Part shown: positions 1 to 6,301 of the stretch, one piece after another
Layout: each line of letters begins with the position of its first letter
Position numbering within the stretch: the first letter of the stretch is position 1
Assembly (NCBI GenBank): GCA_030038035.1
Contig: JASHPP010000353.1
Coordinates: forward strand, 1 to 8,363
Direction: 5' to 3'
DNA: 8,363 nt
From: Trebonia sp.
GTDB taxonomy: Bacteria > Actinomycetota > Actinomycetes > Streptosporangiales > Streptosporangiaceae
Notes under the pieces: model-generated
Seen by the model: the letters and a program-made list of their open reading frames with translations, nothing else
What the model was told of the DNA's origin: nothing
Databases searched by the model: none
Made by a program: the position numbers and the translations under genes

Positions 1-314
1 CACTGCGGCAGGCTGGCCTGGAACTCCCAGGGGCAGCCGGCCCCCGCCAGCGGCAGCTCGACCACGCACGCCAGGCCCGCGTCGAAGATCCGCGCGTACC
101 CCAGGTGCACCGACGACTCGAGCACCCGCTGCGCGAGTCCCGCCTGCTGCAGGATTTCCAGCGTGGCCGGCTGCACGGCGGTCGCCCGGGCCTGATCGTG
201 CGGGCGGCGCTCGCGCTCCACCACCCGGGCGCGCACTCCGTGGCGCGCCAGCTCCACGGCGGCGAAAAGCCCGGACGGCCCGCCGCCCACCACAAGAACA
301 TCTGATTCCCTCAT
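1..314 (-). CDS. FAD-dependent monooxygenase, N-terminal part (cut by window edge)
   Basis: The 104 residues visible from the ATG at 314 form the N-terminal FAD-binding part of a flavoprotein of the PheA/TfdB-like aromatic hydroxylase group (FAD_binding_3 type). Seen directly: a beta strand followed by the Rossmann motif GGGPSG (residues 10-15), an acidic residue at the end of the second strand (VVER, Glu33) that would bind the adenosine ribose, and ARATAVQPATLEIL (from residue 42), the usual Ala/Arg-containing stretch before the first long helix. Members use NAD(P)H, FAD and O2 to hydroxylate aromatic rings or tailor polyketides. The substrate-binding part is outside the window, so the substrate is unknown. 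A G-rich stretch (GTGGGGGAC) lies directly before the start codon and is a rather close ribosome-binding site. The gene reads in the same direction as the helicase gene upstream of it, with 107 bp between them. The family call is firm; the exact reaction is not. Confidence 0.85.
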   Translation of the reverse strand, partial: MRESDVLVVGGGPSGLFAAVELARHGVRARVVERERRPHDQARATAVQPATLEILQQAGLAQRVLESSVHLGYARIFDAGLACVVELPLAGAGCPWEFQASLPQ

Positions 315-375
315 GTCCCCCACAAGTACCCATTAGAACGCACCAAGAACACCCACCGCCACCTCTGGCCGGCGT

Positions 376-409
376 GGCGTAACCAGAGCGGCGTAACCAG
401 AGCGGCGTA
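376..409. repeat. 14-bp tandem repeat, about 2.4 copies
   Basis: The unit ggcgtaaccagagc occurs at 376-389 and again at 390-403, followed by a partial third copy (ggcgta, 404-409). It lies just downstream of the helicase stop codon. The CCAGAG in each copy can pair with CTCTGG at 363-368, giving a 6-bp stem with a long loop. Read on the minus strand the hairpin is followed by a moderately T-rich stretch, so it might weakly terminate helicase transcription. No function can be assigned. Confidence 0.7.
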
Positions 410-421
410 GTCGGCACCGGC

Positions 422-2401
422 TTAGCTCGCCGCCAGCCGCCGCAGCGCGCCCCGCACTACCTGCGGGTCGGTGGTCTGCCAGAAGGGCGGCAGCGACGCG
501 CGCAGGAAGTCCCCGTACCGCTTGGTGACCAGCCGCGGGTCGAGCACCGCGACCACGCCGCGGTCGTCCACCGACCGCAGCAGCCGCCCGGCGCCCTGGG
601 CGAGCAGCAGCGCGGCGTGCGCGACGGAAACCTCCATGAACCCGTTGCCGCCGCGCGCCTCCACCTGCCGGGTCCGCGCGCTCGCCAGCGGGTCGTCAGG
701 GCGCGGGAACGGGATCCTGTCGATCACGACCAGCCGCAGCGACGGCCCTGGCACATCCACGCCCTGCCACAGCGACAGCGTCCCGAACAGGCAGGTCGGC
801 TCGTCTGCTGCGAACTCCCGCACCAGCTGCCCGGTCGCGTCGTCCCCCTGGCACAGCAGCGGGAACCCCAGCTCCGGCCGCAGCGCGTTGGTCGCCTGGC
901 GCGCCGCCCGCATCGAGGAGAACAGGCCGAGCGTCCGCCCGCCCGCCGCCTCGATCAGCCCCGCGAGCTCCGTGACGTACTGCGCCGGGAGCCCGTCCCG
1001 CCCCGGCGGTGGCAGGTGCCTGGCGACGTACAAGATCCCGCTGCGCCCGTGCGCGAACGGCGAGCCGACGTCGATGCCGCTCCACGTGGTGCCCATCGAG
1101 TCCGCGTCAAGCCCCCACTGCCTGGCGAGCGGCACGAACGAGCCGCCAAGGGTCAGCGTCGCGGAGGTGAGCACCACGGTCCGCTGCGCGAAGAGCGATG
1201 CTGCCAGCACCTCCCCGACCTCAAGCGGCGCGACGTGCAGCGTCGCGGGGCGCGATGTGTCGGCAACGTCGTCCGCCCGTTCCAGCCAGACGACCTCGTC
1301 GCGCTCCTCAACCGGCTCGTCGAACGTCGTGACCATGCGTTCGGCGGTGACCGCGATGTCGACAAGGCCGACCAGTGCCGCCTGCCCGGCGGCGGCCACC
1401 CCCGGGTCGCCCTCGTTGCGCTTGACGGCGCTGCGCACCTCCGCCGCGCACGTCACGGCCGTGTTGTGCAGGACGCCGAGCGACGCCGCCAGCGCCGGAT
1501 CGAGCCGGTCCATCCGCCCCGCGGGCGTGGTCAGCAGCAGCGGGCCAAGCGCGTTGCCCGCCTCGGCGAGCCGCCCGGTCTCCGCCTCGCTGGCCAGCCG
1601 CCCGCAGCGCCGCACCGCCGCCTCCACCGCGGTCGCCGACAGCTCGCCGCTCGCCACCGATCGCACCCGGTCCACAAGCTCGTGCGCCTCGTCGACGACG
1701 ACGACGCGGTGCTCGGGCAAGATCCCGCCCTCGCCGAGCGCGTCGATCGCGAGCAGCGCATGGTTGGTGACCACCACATCGGCGTCCGCCGCTATCCGCC
1801 GTGCGCGCTCACTAAAACATTGGATCCCGAACGGACACCGCTGACTCCCGATGCACTCCATTGCTGTCACGGACGCCTGGCGCCACGCCTGGTCGGGCAC
1901 CCCGGGAACGAGCTCGTCCCTGTCCCCGGTGGCGGTGGCGCCTGCCCACTCGTGCAGCCGCTTGACGTGCAGGCCTAGCGCGCTGGTCGGCTCGAACAGC
2001 GCCTCCTGCCCGGCCTGCGGGGCGCTGCTCAGCTTGTGCAGGCACAGGTAATTGGCGCGGCCCTTGAGTATCGCGAACGCGGGGGTGCGGCCGAGCGGGC
2101 CGCGCAGCGCGTCAACGAGCCGGGGCAGGTCGCGGTCGACGAGCTGGCGCTGCAGCGCGATCGTCGCCGTGGACACGACGACCGGGCCGCGCTGGCTGGT
2201 CGTGAGCAGCAGCGCGGGCACCAGGTAGGCCAGCGACTTGCCGGTGCCCGTGCCCGCCTGGACCGCGAGGTGGGCTCGGTCGGCCATCGCGGTCCAGACG
2301 GCTTCCGCCATCAGAGTCTGCCCGGGCCGCTCCAGGCCGCCGATCGCGGCGATCGCCCTTGCGAGAAGCTCCTGAACCTGTGCAGGCGATCTGTCGGCCA
2401 C
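422..2401 (-). CDS. dinG: DinG/XPD-like ATP-dependent DNA helicase with Fe-S cluster cysteines
   Basis: This 659-residue superfamily 2 helicase belongs to the DinG/YoaA branch of the XPD-like family, which unwinds DNA 5' to 3' and is linked to damage tolerance and removal of R-loops. Motifs in order: RPGQ (26-29), Walker A AGTGTGKS (49-56), four cysteines at 120, 183, 189 and 195 where the family holds a [4Fe-4S] cluster, VTNHALL (211-217), the Walker B DEAH box (237-240), LTSATL (411-416), a motif V-like segment GTLSLWQGVDVPG (540-552) and motif VI QGAGRLLR (602-609). All catalytic and cluster residues look intact, so it is probably active. There is no N-terminal exonuclease domain of the kind found in some Gram-positive DinG proteins. 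The start is a GTG at 2401, 17 bp from the divergent start of the beta-helix gene. No good Shine-Dalgarno sequence precedes it, and a TAGGGT box would give a leader of only about 6 nt. Confidence 0.93.
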   Translation of the reverse strand: MADRSPAQVQELLARAIAAIGGLERPGQTLMAEAVWTAMADRAHLAVQAGTGTGKSLAYLVPALLLTTSQRGPVVVSTATIALQRQLVDRDLPRLVDALRGPLGRTPAFAILKGRANYLCLHKLSSAPQAGQEALFEPTSALGLHVKRLHEWAGATATGDRDELVPGVPDQAWRQASVTAMECIGSQRCPFGIQCFSERARRIAADADVVVTNHALLAIDALGEGGILPEHRVVVVDEAHELVDRVRSVASGELSATAVEAAVRRCGRLASEAETGRLAEAGNALGPLLLTTPAGRMDRLDPALAASLGVLHNTAVTCAAEVRSAVKRNEGDPGVAAAGQAALVGLVDIAVTAERMVTTFDEPVEERDEVVWLERADDVADTSRPATLHVAPLEVGEVLAASLFAQRTVVLTSATLTLGGSFVPLARQWGLDADSMGTTWSGIDVGSPFAHGRSGILYVARHLPPPGRDGLPAQYVTELAGLIEAAGGRTLGLFSSMRAARQATNALRPELGFPLLCQGDDATGQLVREFAADEPTCLFGTLSLWQGVDVPGPSLRLVVIDRIPFPRPDDPLASARTRQVEARGGNGFMEVSVAHAALLLAQGAGRLLRSVDDRGVVAVLDPRLVTKRYGDFLRASLPPFWQTTDPQVVRGALRRLAAS

Positions 2402-2412
2402 GAGCGAGACGC

Positions 2413-2419
2413 TACCCTA
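2413..2419. promoter_or_regulatory. Candidate shared -10 element of divergent helicase and beta-helix genes
   Basis: The short gap between the two divergent starts contains taccta-like TACCCTA. On the plus strand it reads TACCCT (2413-2418) and on the minus strand TAGGGT (2419-2414), and both fit the TAnnnT -10 pattern of actinobacterial housekeeping promoters. On the minus strand it would start transcription at about 2406-2407, a few bases before the GTG of the helicase. On the plus strand it would start at about 2425, inside the third codon of the annotated beta-helix gene, which is itself a GTG. No convincing -35 hexamer is visible on either side. This is a motif-based inference. Confidence 0.35.
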
Positions 2420-2943
2420 TGCACGTGCCGATCTACGCCCTGGACGATGACGAGCCGGACATCGACGAACTTGCCTACGTGGCCCCTGATGCGGTGGTGA
2501 TCGGGCGGGTGACGATCGGCCCTGAGGCGTCCGTGTGGCCGGGTGCCGTGCTCCGCGGCGACCACGGGACGATCACGGTGGGCGCGCGGACGTCGGTGCA
2601 GGACGGCACGGTCGTGCACGTGAGTGTGCGCGCGCCGACGGTGATCGGAGCGGACTGCGTGATCGGGCACAACGCGCACCTGGAGGGGTGCGTGGTCGAG
2701 GACGGATGCCTGATCGGCTCGGGGTCTGTGACGCTGAACCGTGCCGTCGTCGGCGCGGGCTCGATCGTCGCCGCGGCCGCCCTCGTGCCCGAGGGCTTCG
2801 TCGTGCCGCCCGGCGCGCTGGTGGCGGGCGTGCCCGCGACGATCAAGCGCACCGGCGTCGACACCAGCTGGACACGGCAGGCGGTCAGCACCTACATCGA
2901 AACCGCCCGCCACCACCGGGCAGGCCTGCGCCGCCTCCGCTAA
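2419..2943 (+). CDS. Gamma-carbonic anhydrase-family left-handed beta-helix protein
   Basis: This 174-residue protein is built of hexapeptide repeats (for example VIGRVTIGPEASVW and VIGADCVIGHNAHLEGC), which fold as a left-handed beta-helix. It matches the YrdA/PaaY/Cam group in length and motifs: VLRGD (44-48, with the Arg and Asp that correspond to Cam Arg59 and Asp61), VQDG (60-63), His67 and His84. The third metal ligand of the family is a His five residues after the second one. Here that position is Glu89 in GHNAHLEGC, with an extra His at 87. Binding of zinc or iron and carbonic anhydrase activity are therefore uncertain. The family also contains CoA-transferase-like and assembly roles. 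The ATG at 2419 is chosen because earlier in-frame starts lie inside the divergent helicase gene. Alternatively the gene starts at the GTG at 2425 as a leaderless message. It ends convergently with the next gene, 78 bp apart. Confidence 0.88.
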   Translation: MHVPIYALDDDEPDIDELAYVAPDAVVIGRVTIGPEASVWPGAVLRGDHGTITVGARTSVQDGTVVHVSVRAPTVIGADCVIGHNAHLEGCVVEDGCLIGSGSVTLNRAVVGAGSIVAAAALVPEGFVVPPGALVAGVPATIKRTGVDTSWTRQAVSTYIETARHHRAGLRRLR

Positions 2944-2981
2944 CCGACCTGCGCCCCCGACCGCGCCGCCCCCGCGTTCAC

Positions 2982-3001
2982 CTGGGCGTTGCCGCCCCCA
3001 G
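2982..3001. terminator. Possible hairpin between convergent genes
   Basis: CTGGGCG (2982-2988) can pair with CGCCCCCAG (2993-3001) around a TTGC loop if two C residues bulge out. It lies in the 78-bp gap between two genes that end towards each other, where a bidirectional terminator is expected. No T-run follows on either strand, so the call is weak. Confidence 0.25.
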
Positions 3002-3021
3002 ACGATTAGCGGCCGGCCGGC

Positions 3022-3708
3022 TCACGGCCGCCAGCTCGCGGTCCCGGCCGGCGGCTGGCCGCGGCCGTCGGTGTCGGGGTCGAGCAGCCGCTCGGGCTCG
3101 ACGGCCTCCCCCTGGTCCAGCTCGCCGGCGATCGCAGTGCGGCGATTGCGCTCGCGCGCCAGGTCCAGGTCGCGTTGCGCCTGCCTGAGCTGCTGCCGCA
3201 ACCGCACGTTCTCCGCGGTGAGCGTTCCGTGCCTGGTCCACGCGGTGGCCAGCTCCCGCTCGAGCCCCGCCACGGTCTGCTCCAGGTCGGCCGGGCTGGT
3301 CGCGAGCCGCCGGATGACCTGGCTGAGCAGCCTGCGGGCAAGCTCGTCATAGTCCAGGCCGGAGACGGCTTGCGGTGCCGCCTGGGTGGCGGTCGGGGCC
3401 GGGTTCGCCCGCCTCGGGCGCGTGGCCGGCGCCGGCGTGCCAGGCAGGGCGATGCGGTAGGTGCGCTTGCCGCGCACGTCCCGCGCGATCAGCCCGTCAC
3501 GCTCCATGCCGGAGAGCAGCTGCGCGAACGCGACGCTGGAACCCGGGTACCCGACTGCCCCGGCGAGCTTGGTGCTCGCCATCCCGTTGGGATCGGCGAT
3601 CTCGGCGGCCGCCGCGAGATGAGCGATGATCCGGTCCCGGGTGCCGACCGCCCGCGGCCGGCCGGCGGTTCGTTTCGTGCCTGCGCGCGTGATTTTAGAC
3701 CCGCCCAT
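3022..3708 (-). CDS. Uncharacterised winged-helix, coiled-coil DNA-binding protein
   Basis: This 228-residue protein matches no family I can name. Seen in order: a basic N-terminus (residues 4-20) containing GRPR (16-19), which resembles the core of an AT-hook; a predicted winged helix-turn-helix (about 22-88: TRDRIIAHLAAAAEI, then a recognition-helix-like ASTKLAGAVGYPGSSVAFAQ, then LLSGMERDGLIARDVRGKRTYRIAL as the wing); an Ala/Pro/Thr-rich linker (89-116); a helical segment (118-137); and a coiled coil rich in Leu, Glu, Gln and Arg (about 141-190). The C-terminus is acidic and then disordered. The layout suggests a dimeric or oligomeric transcriptional regulator or chromosome-organising protein. 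The ATG at 3708 is preferred over a TTG at 3747 because GGGGGA lies four bases before it. No ligand-binding domain is visible. It diverges from the membrane protein gene across 362 bp. Confidence 0.8.
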   Translation of the reverse strand: MGGSKITRAGTKRTAGRPRAVGTRDRIIAHLAAAAEIADPNGMASTKLAGAVGYPGSSVAFAQLLSGMERDGLIARDVRGKRTYRIALPGTPAPATRPRRANPAPTATQAAPQAVSGLDYDELARRLLSQVIRRLATSPADLEQTVAGLERELATAWTRHGTLTAENVRLRQQLRQAQRDLDLARERNRRTAIAGELDQGEAVEPERLLDPDTDGRGQPPAGTASWRP

Positions 3709-4070
3709 CGCGTCCCCCACCTCTGGCTCTCTCCCTACGCTGTGCAATCATGCCCGCTGACCCGCGGCTGCCCTCATGATAGTACGGCCTGACCTGGGCA
3801 GACCCTGGCGGCAGAGATTGCCGTCGCGGACGGGAATCGGTTGGCTGGCGGGTCCGCGAAACGCCGGAACGTTATCATTTCGAGCCCGGGATGATAGGCG
3901 GCCCGGGTATCAGCTCGATGTCGGCCGATGGCGGCTTCCCGCGTCTGCCCGCTGGGTCGCCGGACCCGGCTACCATACGTTCCAGTGCGTGCTGCACCGC
4001 CGGATCCCGGGCTCCGGCGCGATCGCGCACAAGGCGACCCGTCCGTACGAAACCAGGGGCGACAGCGACC
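3709..4070. other. 362-bp divergent intergenic region
   Basis: No convincing gene lies here; the open frames crossing it on either strand lack homology that I recognise and a ribosome-binding site. It must hold the promoters of both flanking genes. For the minus-strand regulator the best -10 candidate is TACTAT (complement of 3779-3784), giving a leader of about 60 nt. For the plus-strand membrane protein, TATCAT (3873-3878) and TACCAT (3971-3976) are possible, but neither has a good -35 box. A TATCAT/ATGATA inverted repeat at 3873-3896 is listed separately. AGGGG at 4055-4059 is the likely ribosome-binding site of the membrane protein gene. Confidence 0.6.
3873..3896. promoter_or_regulatory. 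Inverted repeat, possible operator
   Basis: TATCAT (3873-3878) and ATGATA (3891-3896) form 6-bp arms around a 12-bp centre that ends in the palindrome CCCGGG (3885-3890). The same ATGATA word occurs at 3776-3781 near the regulator's candidate promoter. AT-rich arms stand out in this GC-rich DNA. A winged-helix dimer, perhaps the neighbouring regulator itself, could bind here, but that is inference. Confidence 0.3.
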
Positions 4071-5612
4071 ATGAGCTCTGGTCTGGCTGGTGACATCGGC
4101 ATCAGCCTCGACTACGGGCTCACGCTGCTGGCCGCGATGCTGATCGGGACCGGGTTCGTCCTGCAGCAGCACGCGGCCGAACGCGAGCCCCAGTCGCGCT
4201 TTCTCAGCTGGCGGCTGATGACCGACCTGGTGCGCGCCCCGCGCTGGCTCGCCGGGATCTCGTGCATGGTGCTCGGCTACATTCTCGCGGCCTGGTCGAT
4301 CGGGCACCTCGAGCTGTCGTTCGTAGAGCCGCTGCTGGCCACCAACCTGATCTTCGCGCTGGTGCTCGCGGTGCCGTTGGCGCGGCGGTCGGTCAGGTTC
4401 TGGGAGGTGTTCGGCGCGGCGGTGCTGTGCACCGGGGTGGCGCTGCTGTCGTTGTCGAGGTCGGCGAAGCCGATCGGCCTGTCGTTCGGCTCGGTGTCGC
4501 ACTGGCCGGCCGCCGCCGTGATCGCCGCGGTCGCGTTCCTGGCCGTGCAGGCGGGCCGCAGGCGATCGAATCGGGCGAAGGCGATGCTCACCGGGGTCGG
4601 CGCGGGCCTGGTGCTCGGCATCCAGGACGCGCTGACCCGGCAGACCCTGCAGATCCTGCAGTCCAACGGGATCAGCGGGATGTTCGCCGCGTGGGCGCCA
4701 TACGCGCTGGTCGGCGCGGGCGTGACGGGCATCTGGCTGATGCAGAGCGCGTTCAACGCCGGACCGCTGCAGGTGTCGCTGCCTGCCATCTCCGCGGGCG
4801 AGCCGCTGGTGGGCATCCTGCTCGGCATCATCGTCTTCGGTGACCGCATCCAGGTCGCCCCGGGAATGCTGGCGATCCAGGCGGGCGGTATCGCCGCGCT
4901 GGTCGTCGGCGTGATCATGGTGGCCCGTGCCCCGGCGCTGTCGCAGCTGCGGACGTGGACGCCGCCCACGATTGCGCACGGCATTCCCGGCAGGCACTCC
5001 GGCCACGCCGACGGGCAGCCGGCGGAGGAGCCTGCGCCGAATGGGCAGCAGGACAGCGGCCAGCAGGAGAACGGCCAGCAGCCGAGCACCGAGCCGGTGA
5101 CGGGCCCCCCGGCCGGCCAGGCCGCGAACGGCCAGGCCCCGTCCGGGCAGCCGGCGGGCGACGCGGCCGCCCAGCGGTCACAGCCCGGTATGCGGGGCTT
5201 ACGAAAGCCGGTCGCGCGAACCCGAGGAGGCCCAGCCCCGGACGGTCGAGCTCTGGGTGCCGCGGCCGAGGAAACGTTCCATCGCGGTCCCGACGCCGCC
5301 CTCGTCACCGATCAGCTTCCTGATCGTGACGATCATCGTGGGCAGCGCCCAGAAGTCGCCGCACACCCACAAGATCGCCGCGCCGATCTGCTGGTCAGCG
5401 AACGGCGGCAGGGTCACGCCGGGCACGTGGTTGTAGATCGCATACACCGAATAGTTCGTGAAGATGCTCAGCGACATCGCGATGATGATCATCACGACGT
5501 TGGTGGCGAGCAGCGCCGCGGCCCGGCCGAGCAGGGGCAGCTGGCTGCGGAACGGCGGCGAGGGGATGAACTGCAGCCAGAAGATCACCCCCGCGACGAA
5601 GAAGCTCGTTAG
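4071..5612 (+). CDS. NIPA/DMT-like membrane transporter with Gln/Gly-rich C-terminal tail
   Basis: The 513-residue open frame begins with a membrane domain of about nine helices (approximate positions 15-33, 57-76, 82-102, 109-128, 147-162, 171-186, 206-222, 238-256, 263-285). It resembles the drug/metabolite transporter superfamily and its NIPA-type magnesium transporter-like branch: GFVLQQHAA early, LLATNLIFALVLAVPLARR, a helix around residues 111-127, and the late GEPLVGILLGIIVFGDRI. The substrate is unknown. Residues 300-373 form a low-complexity tail with NGQQ/SGQQ repeats. From residue 377 the frame runs antisense to the last 414 bp of the oxidase assembly gene. There the share of A/T-ending codons rises from 4 of 66 to about 12 of the next 33 by my manual count, so the natural protein may end near 5200. 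The ATG at 4071 is chosen because the transmembrane domain starts just after it and AGGGG precedes it. The in-frame ATG at 3891 would add 60 residues unlike coding sequence. Confidence 0.85.
   Translation: MSSGLAGDIGISLDYGLTLLAAMLIGTGFVLQQHAAEREPQSRFLSWRLMTDLVRAPRWLAGISCMVLGYILAAWSIGHLELSFVEPLLATNLIFALVLAVPLARRSVRFWEVFGAAVLCTGVALLSLSRSAKPIGLSFGSVSHWPAAAVIAAVAFLAVQAGRRRSNRAKAMLTGVGAGLVLGIQDALTRQTLQILQSNGISGMFAAWAPYALVGAGVTGIWLMQSAFNAGPLQVSLPAISAGEPLVGILLGIIVFGDRIQVAPGMLAIQAGGIAALVVGVIMVARAPALSQLRTWTPPTIAHGIPGRHSGHADGQPAEEPAPNGQQDSGQQENGQQPSTEPVTGPPAGQAANGQAPSGQPAGDAAAQRSQPGMRGLRKPVARTRGGPAPDGRALGAAAEETFHRGPDAALVTDQLPDRDDHRGQRPEVAAHPQDRRADLLVSERRQGHAGHVVVDRIHRIVREDAQRHRDDDHHDVGGEQRRGPAEQGQLAAERRRGDELQPEDHPRDEEAR
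5040..5084 (+). repeat. Three 15-bp units coding for a pentapeptide repeat
   Basis: Within the transporter tail, codons 324-338 read NGQQD, SGQQE, NGQQP: three units of five residues. A further degenerate pair, NGQAP and SGQPA, follows at residues 353-362 (from 5127). The repeat is rich in Gln and Gly and probably disordered. Slippage during replication could vary its length. Confidence 0.7.
5182..5209. terminator. Weak overlapping hairpins at the end of the oxidase assembly gene
   Basis: AGCCC (5182-5186) can pair with GGGCT (5195-5199). Alternatively GGCTT (5196-5200) can pair with AAGCC (5205-5209) around a four-base loop that includes part of the TAA stop codon of the minus-strand gene (5199-5201). 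Both stems are only 5 bp and lack a T-run. They sit exactly where the transporter frame loses its coding character and the convergent gene ends, which is where a terminator would be expected. Confidence 0.2.
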
Positions 5613-6119
5613 CATCAGCCACACGCGCACCGCCGAGTTCGACTCTCCCACGTCGAACAGCGCAGGGATGTGCCAGCCCACCATCACGAGGTTGAAGCAG
5701 GCTATCGCCACCCACGGCCGCAGGAAGAACCCGCCGGCCCTGCGCATCCGCTGTGACCAGCTGTGCGTAGCCCCCGCGCCCGCTGCCGGCGGGCCGGACC
5801 GCCAGGGCAGCGCGTCGTGCAGTGGCTGCCACGGCGCGCCAGCGACGACCAGCGACGGCGCGGCGAACATCAGCAGCAGGTGCTGCAGCATGTGCACCAG
5901 GAAGTACGACCCGGCCCAATAGTCGATCGGGGACTCGAACGCGATGAGGAAGACCGCGAGGCCGGAGTAGAACCAGCAGGACCGCAGCCTGCGTTCCCTG
6001 GTCCGCTCCGGCGTGGACCGGCTGGCGAGCCGCCGCAGCCCGATCTCGTGCCACACGACCACCACGAGCGCGATGACCAGGAACGGGTCGAACGACCAGT
6101 TGTCCAGGATGTAATGCAT
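5199..6119 (-). CDS. CtaG-family (caa3-type) cytochrome c oxidase assembly protein
   Basis: This 306-residue membrane protein matches the caa3_CtaG family, first known from Bacillus as a factor needed for active caa3-type cytochrome c oxidase and unrelated to Cox11. Seven helices are visible (about 13-27, 49-63, 74-95, 135-155, 166-186, 199-221, 244-266). Family signatures are present: HMLQHLLLMFAAPSLVVAG (from residue 76, with His76 and His80), GWHIPALFD (148-156, with His150) and ADQQIGAAILWVCGD (241-255). The conserved histidines are plausible metal ligands, but their role is not settled. The start ATG at 6119 has AGGTG five bases upstream. It is the last of the minus-strand genes in this cluster, 182 bp after the VKOR-family gene with a strong hairpin between, so it may have its own promoter. 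Its C-terminal tail (from about 285) is polar. Its last 414 bp overlap the convergent transporter frame; homology supports this gene over nearly all of that stretch. Confidence 0.9.
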   Translation of the reverse strand: MHYILDNWSFDPFLVIALVVVVWHEIGLRRLASRSTPERTRERRLRSCWFYSGLAVFLIAFESPIDYWAGSYFLVHMLQHLLLMFAAPSLVVAGAPWQPLHDALPWRSGPPAAGAGATHSWSQRMRRAGGFFLRPWVAIACFNLVMVGWHIPALFDVGESNSAVRVWLMLTSFFVAGVIFWLQFIPSPPFRSQLPLLGRAAALLATNVVMIIIAMSLSIFTNYSVYAIYNHVPGVTLPPFADQQIGAAILWVCGDFWALPTMIVTIRKLIGDEGGVGTAMERFLGRGTQSSTVRGWASSGSRDRLS

Positions 6120-6247
6120 GCGGGCACCTAACTCGCGTAGCCATGCTGTAGCTCACAAACACGGTACGCAGGGCCGTGACGCGATCGTGAGGGCCCCAGT
6201 GCAACATGAGCAAGATGTCATCGATCCCGCTGGACCAACAGACGCGC

Positions 6248-6282
6248 GGCCGGGAACCGGAGCGCGCGACCGGATCCCGGCC
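6248..6282 (-). terminator. Strong hairpin downstream of the VKOR-family gene
   Basis: GGCCGGGAACCGG (6248-6260) pairs with CCGGATCCCGGCC (6270-6282): 12 of 13 positions match, with one A-A mismatch and a 9-base loop. It begins 19 bp after the TAG stop of the minus-strand VKOR-family gene. Read on that strand it is followed only by a weakly T-rich stretch (gtctgttgg). It resembles the tail-less hairpin terminators common in actinobacteria, and it separates this gene from the oxidase assembly gene. An attenuating or mRNA-stabilising role is also possible. Confidence 0.55.
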
Positions 6283-6301
6283 CCTGGCTGGCCGGGAGGT
6301 C

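Noticed and set aside
471..1978. Two long plus-strand open frames (471-1844 and 617-1978) of over 450 codons each
   Set aside because: They are antisense to the helicase gene, whose motifs are complete over this stretch. Their products are Arg/Ser/Pro- or Arg/His-rich with no recognisable domain, as expected of shadows in GC-rich DNA.
2359..2418. In-frame upstream TTG start for the beta-helix protein
   Set aside because: It would add 20 residues coded inside the divergent helicase gene, with no similarity to the family, whose N-terminus begins near the ATG at 2419.
3709..3747. Upstream TTG start for the winged-helix protein
   Set aside because: The ATG at 3708 has GGGGGA at a suitable distance; the TTG at 3747 has no clear ribosome-binding site.
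3891..4070. 60-residue N-terminal extension of the transporter from the ATG at 3891
   Set aside because: The extension is Arg/Ser/Pro-rich with no membrane segment, and the ATG lies inside the inverted repeat. The ATG at 4071 directly precedes the first helix region and has AGGGG upstream.
3776..4093. 105-codon plus-strand frame in the divergent intergenic region
   Set aside because: It overlaps the transporter start in another frame, has no ribosome-binding site, and its product resembles nothing I know.
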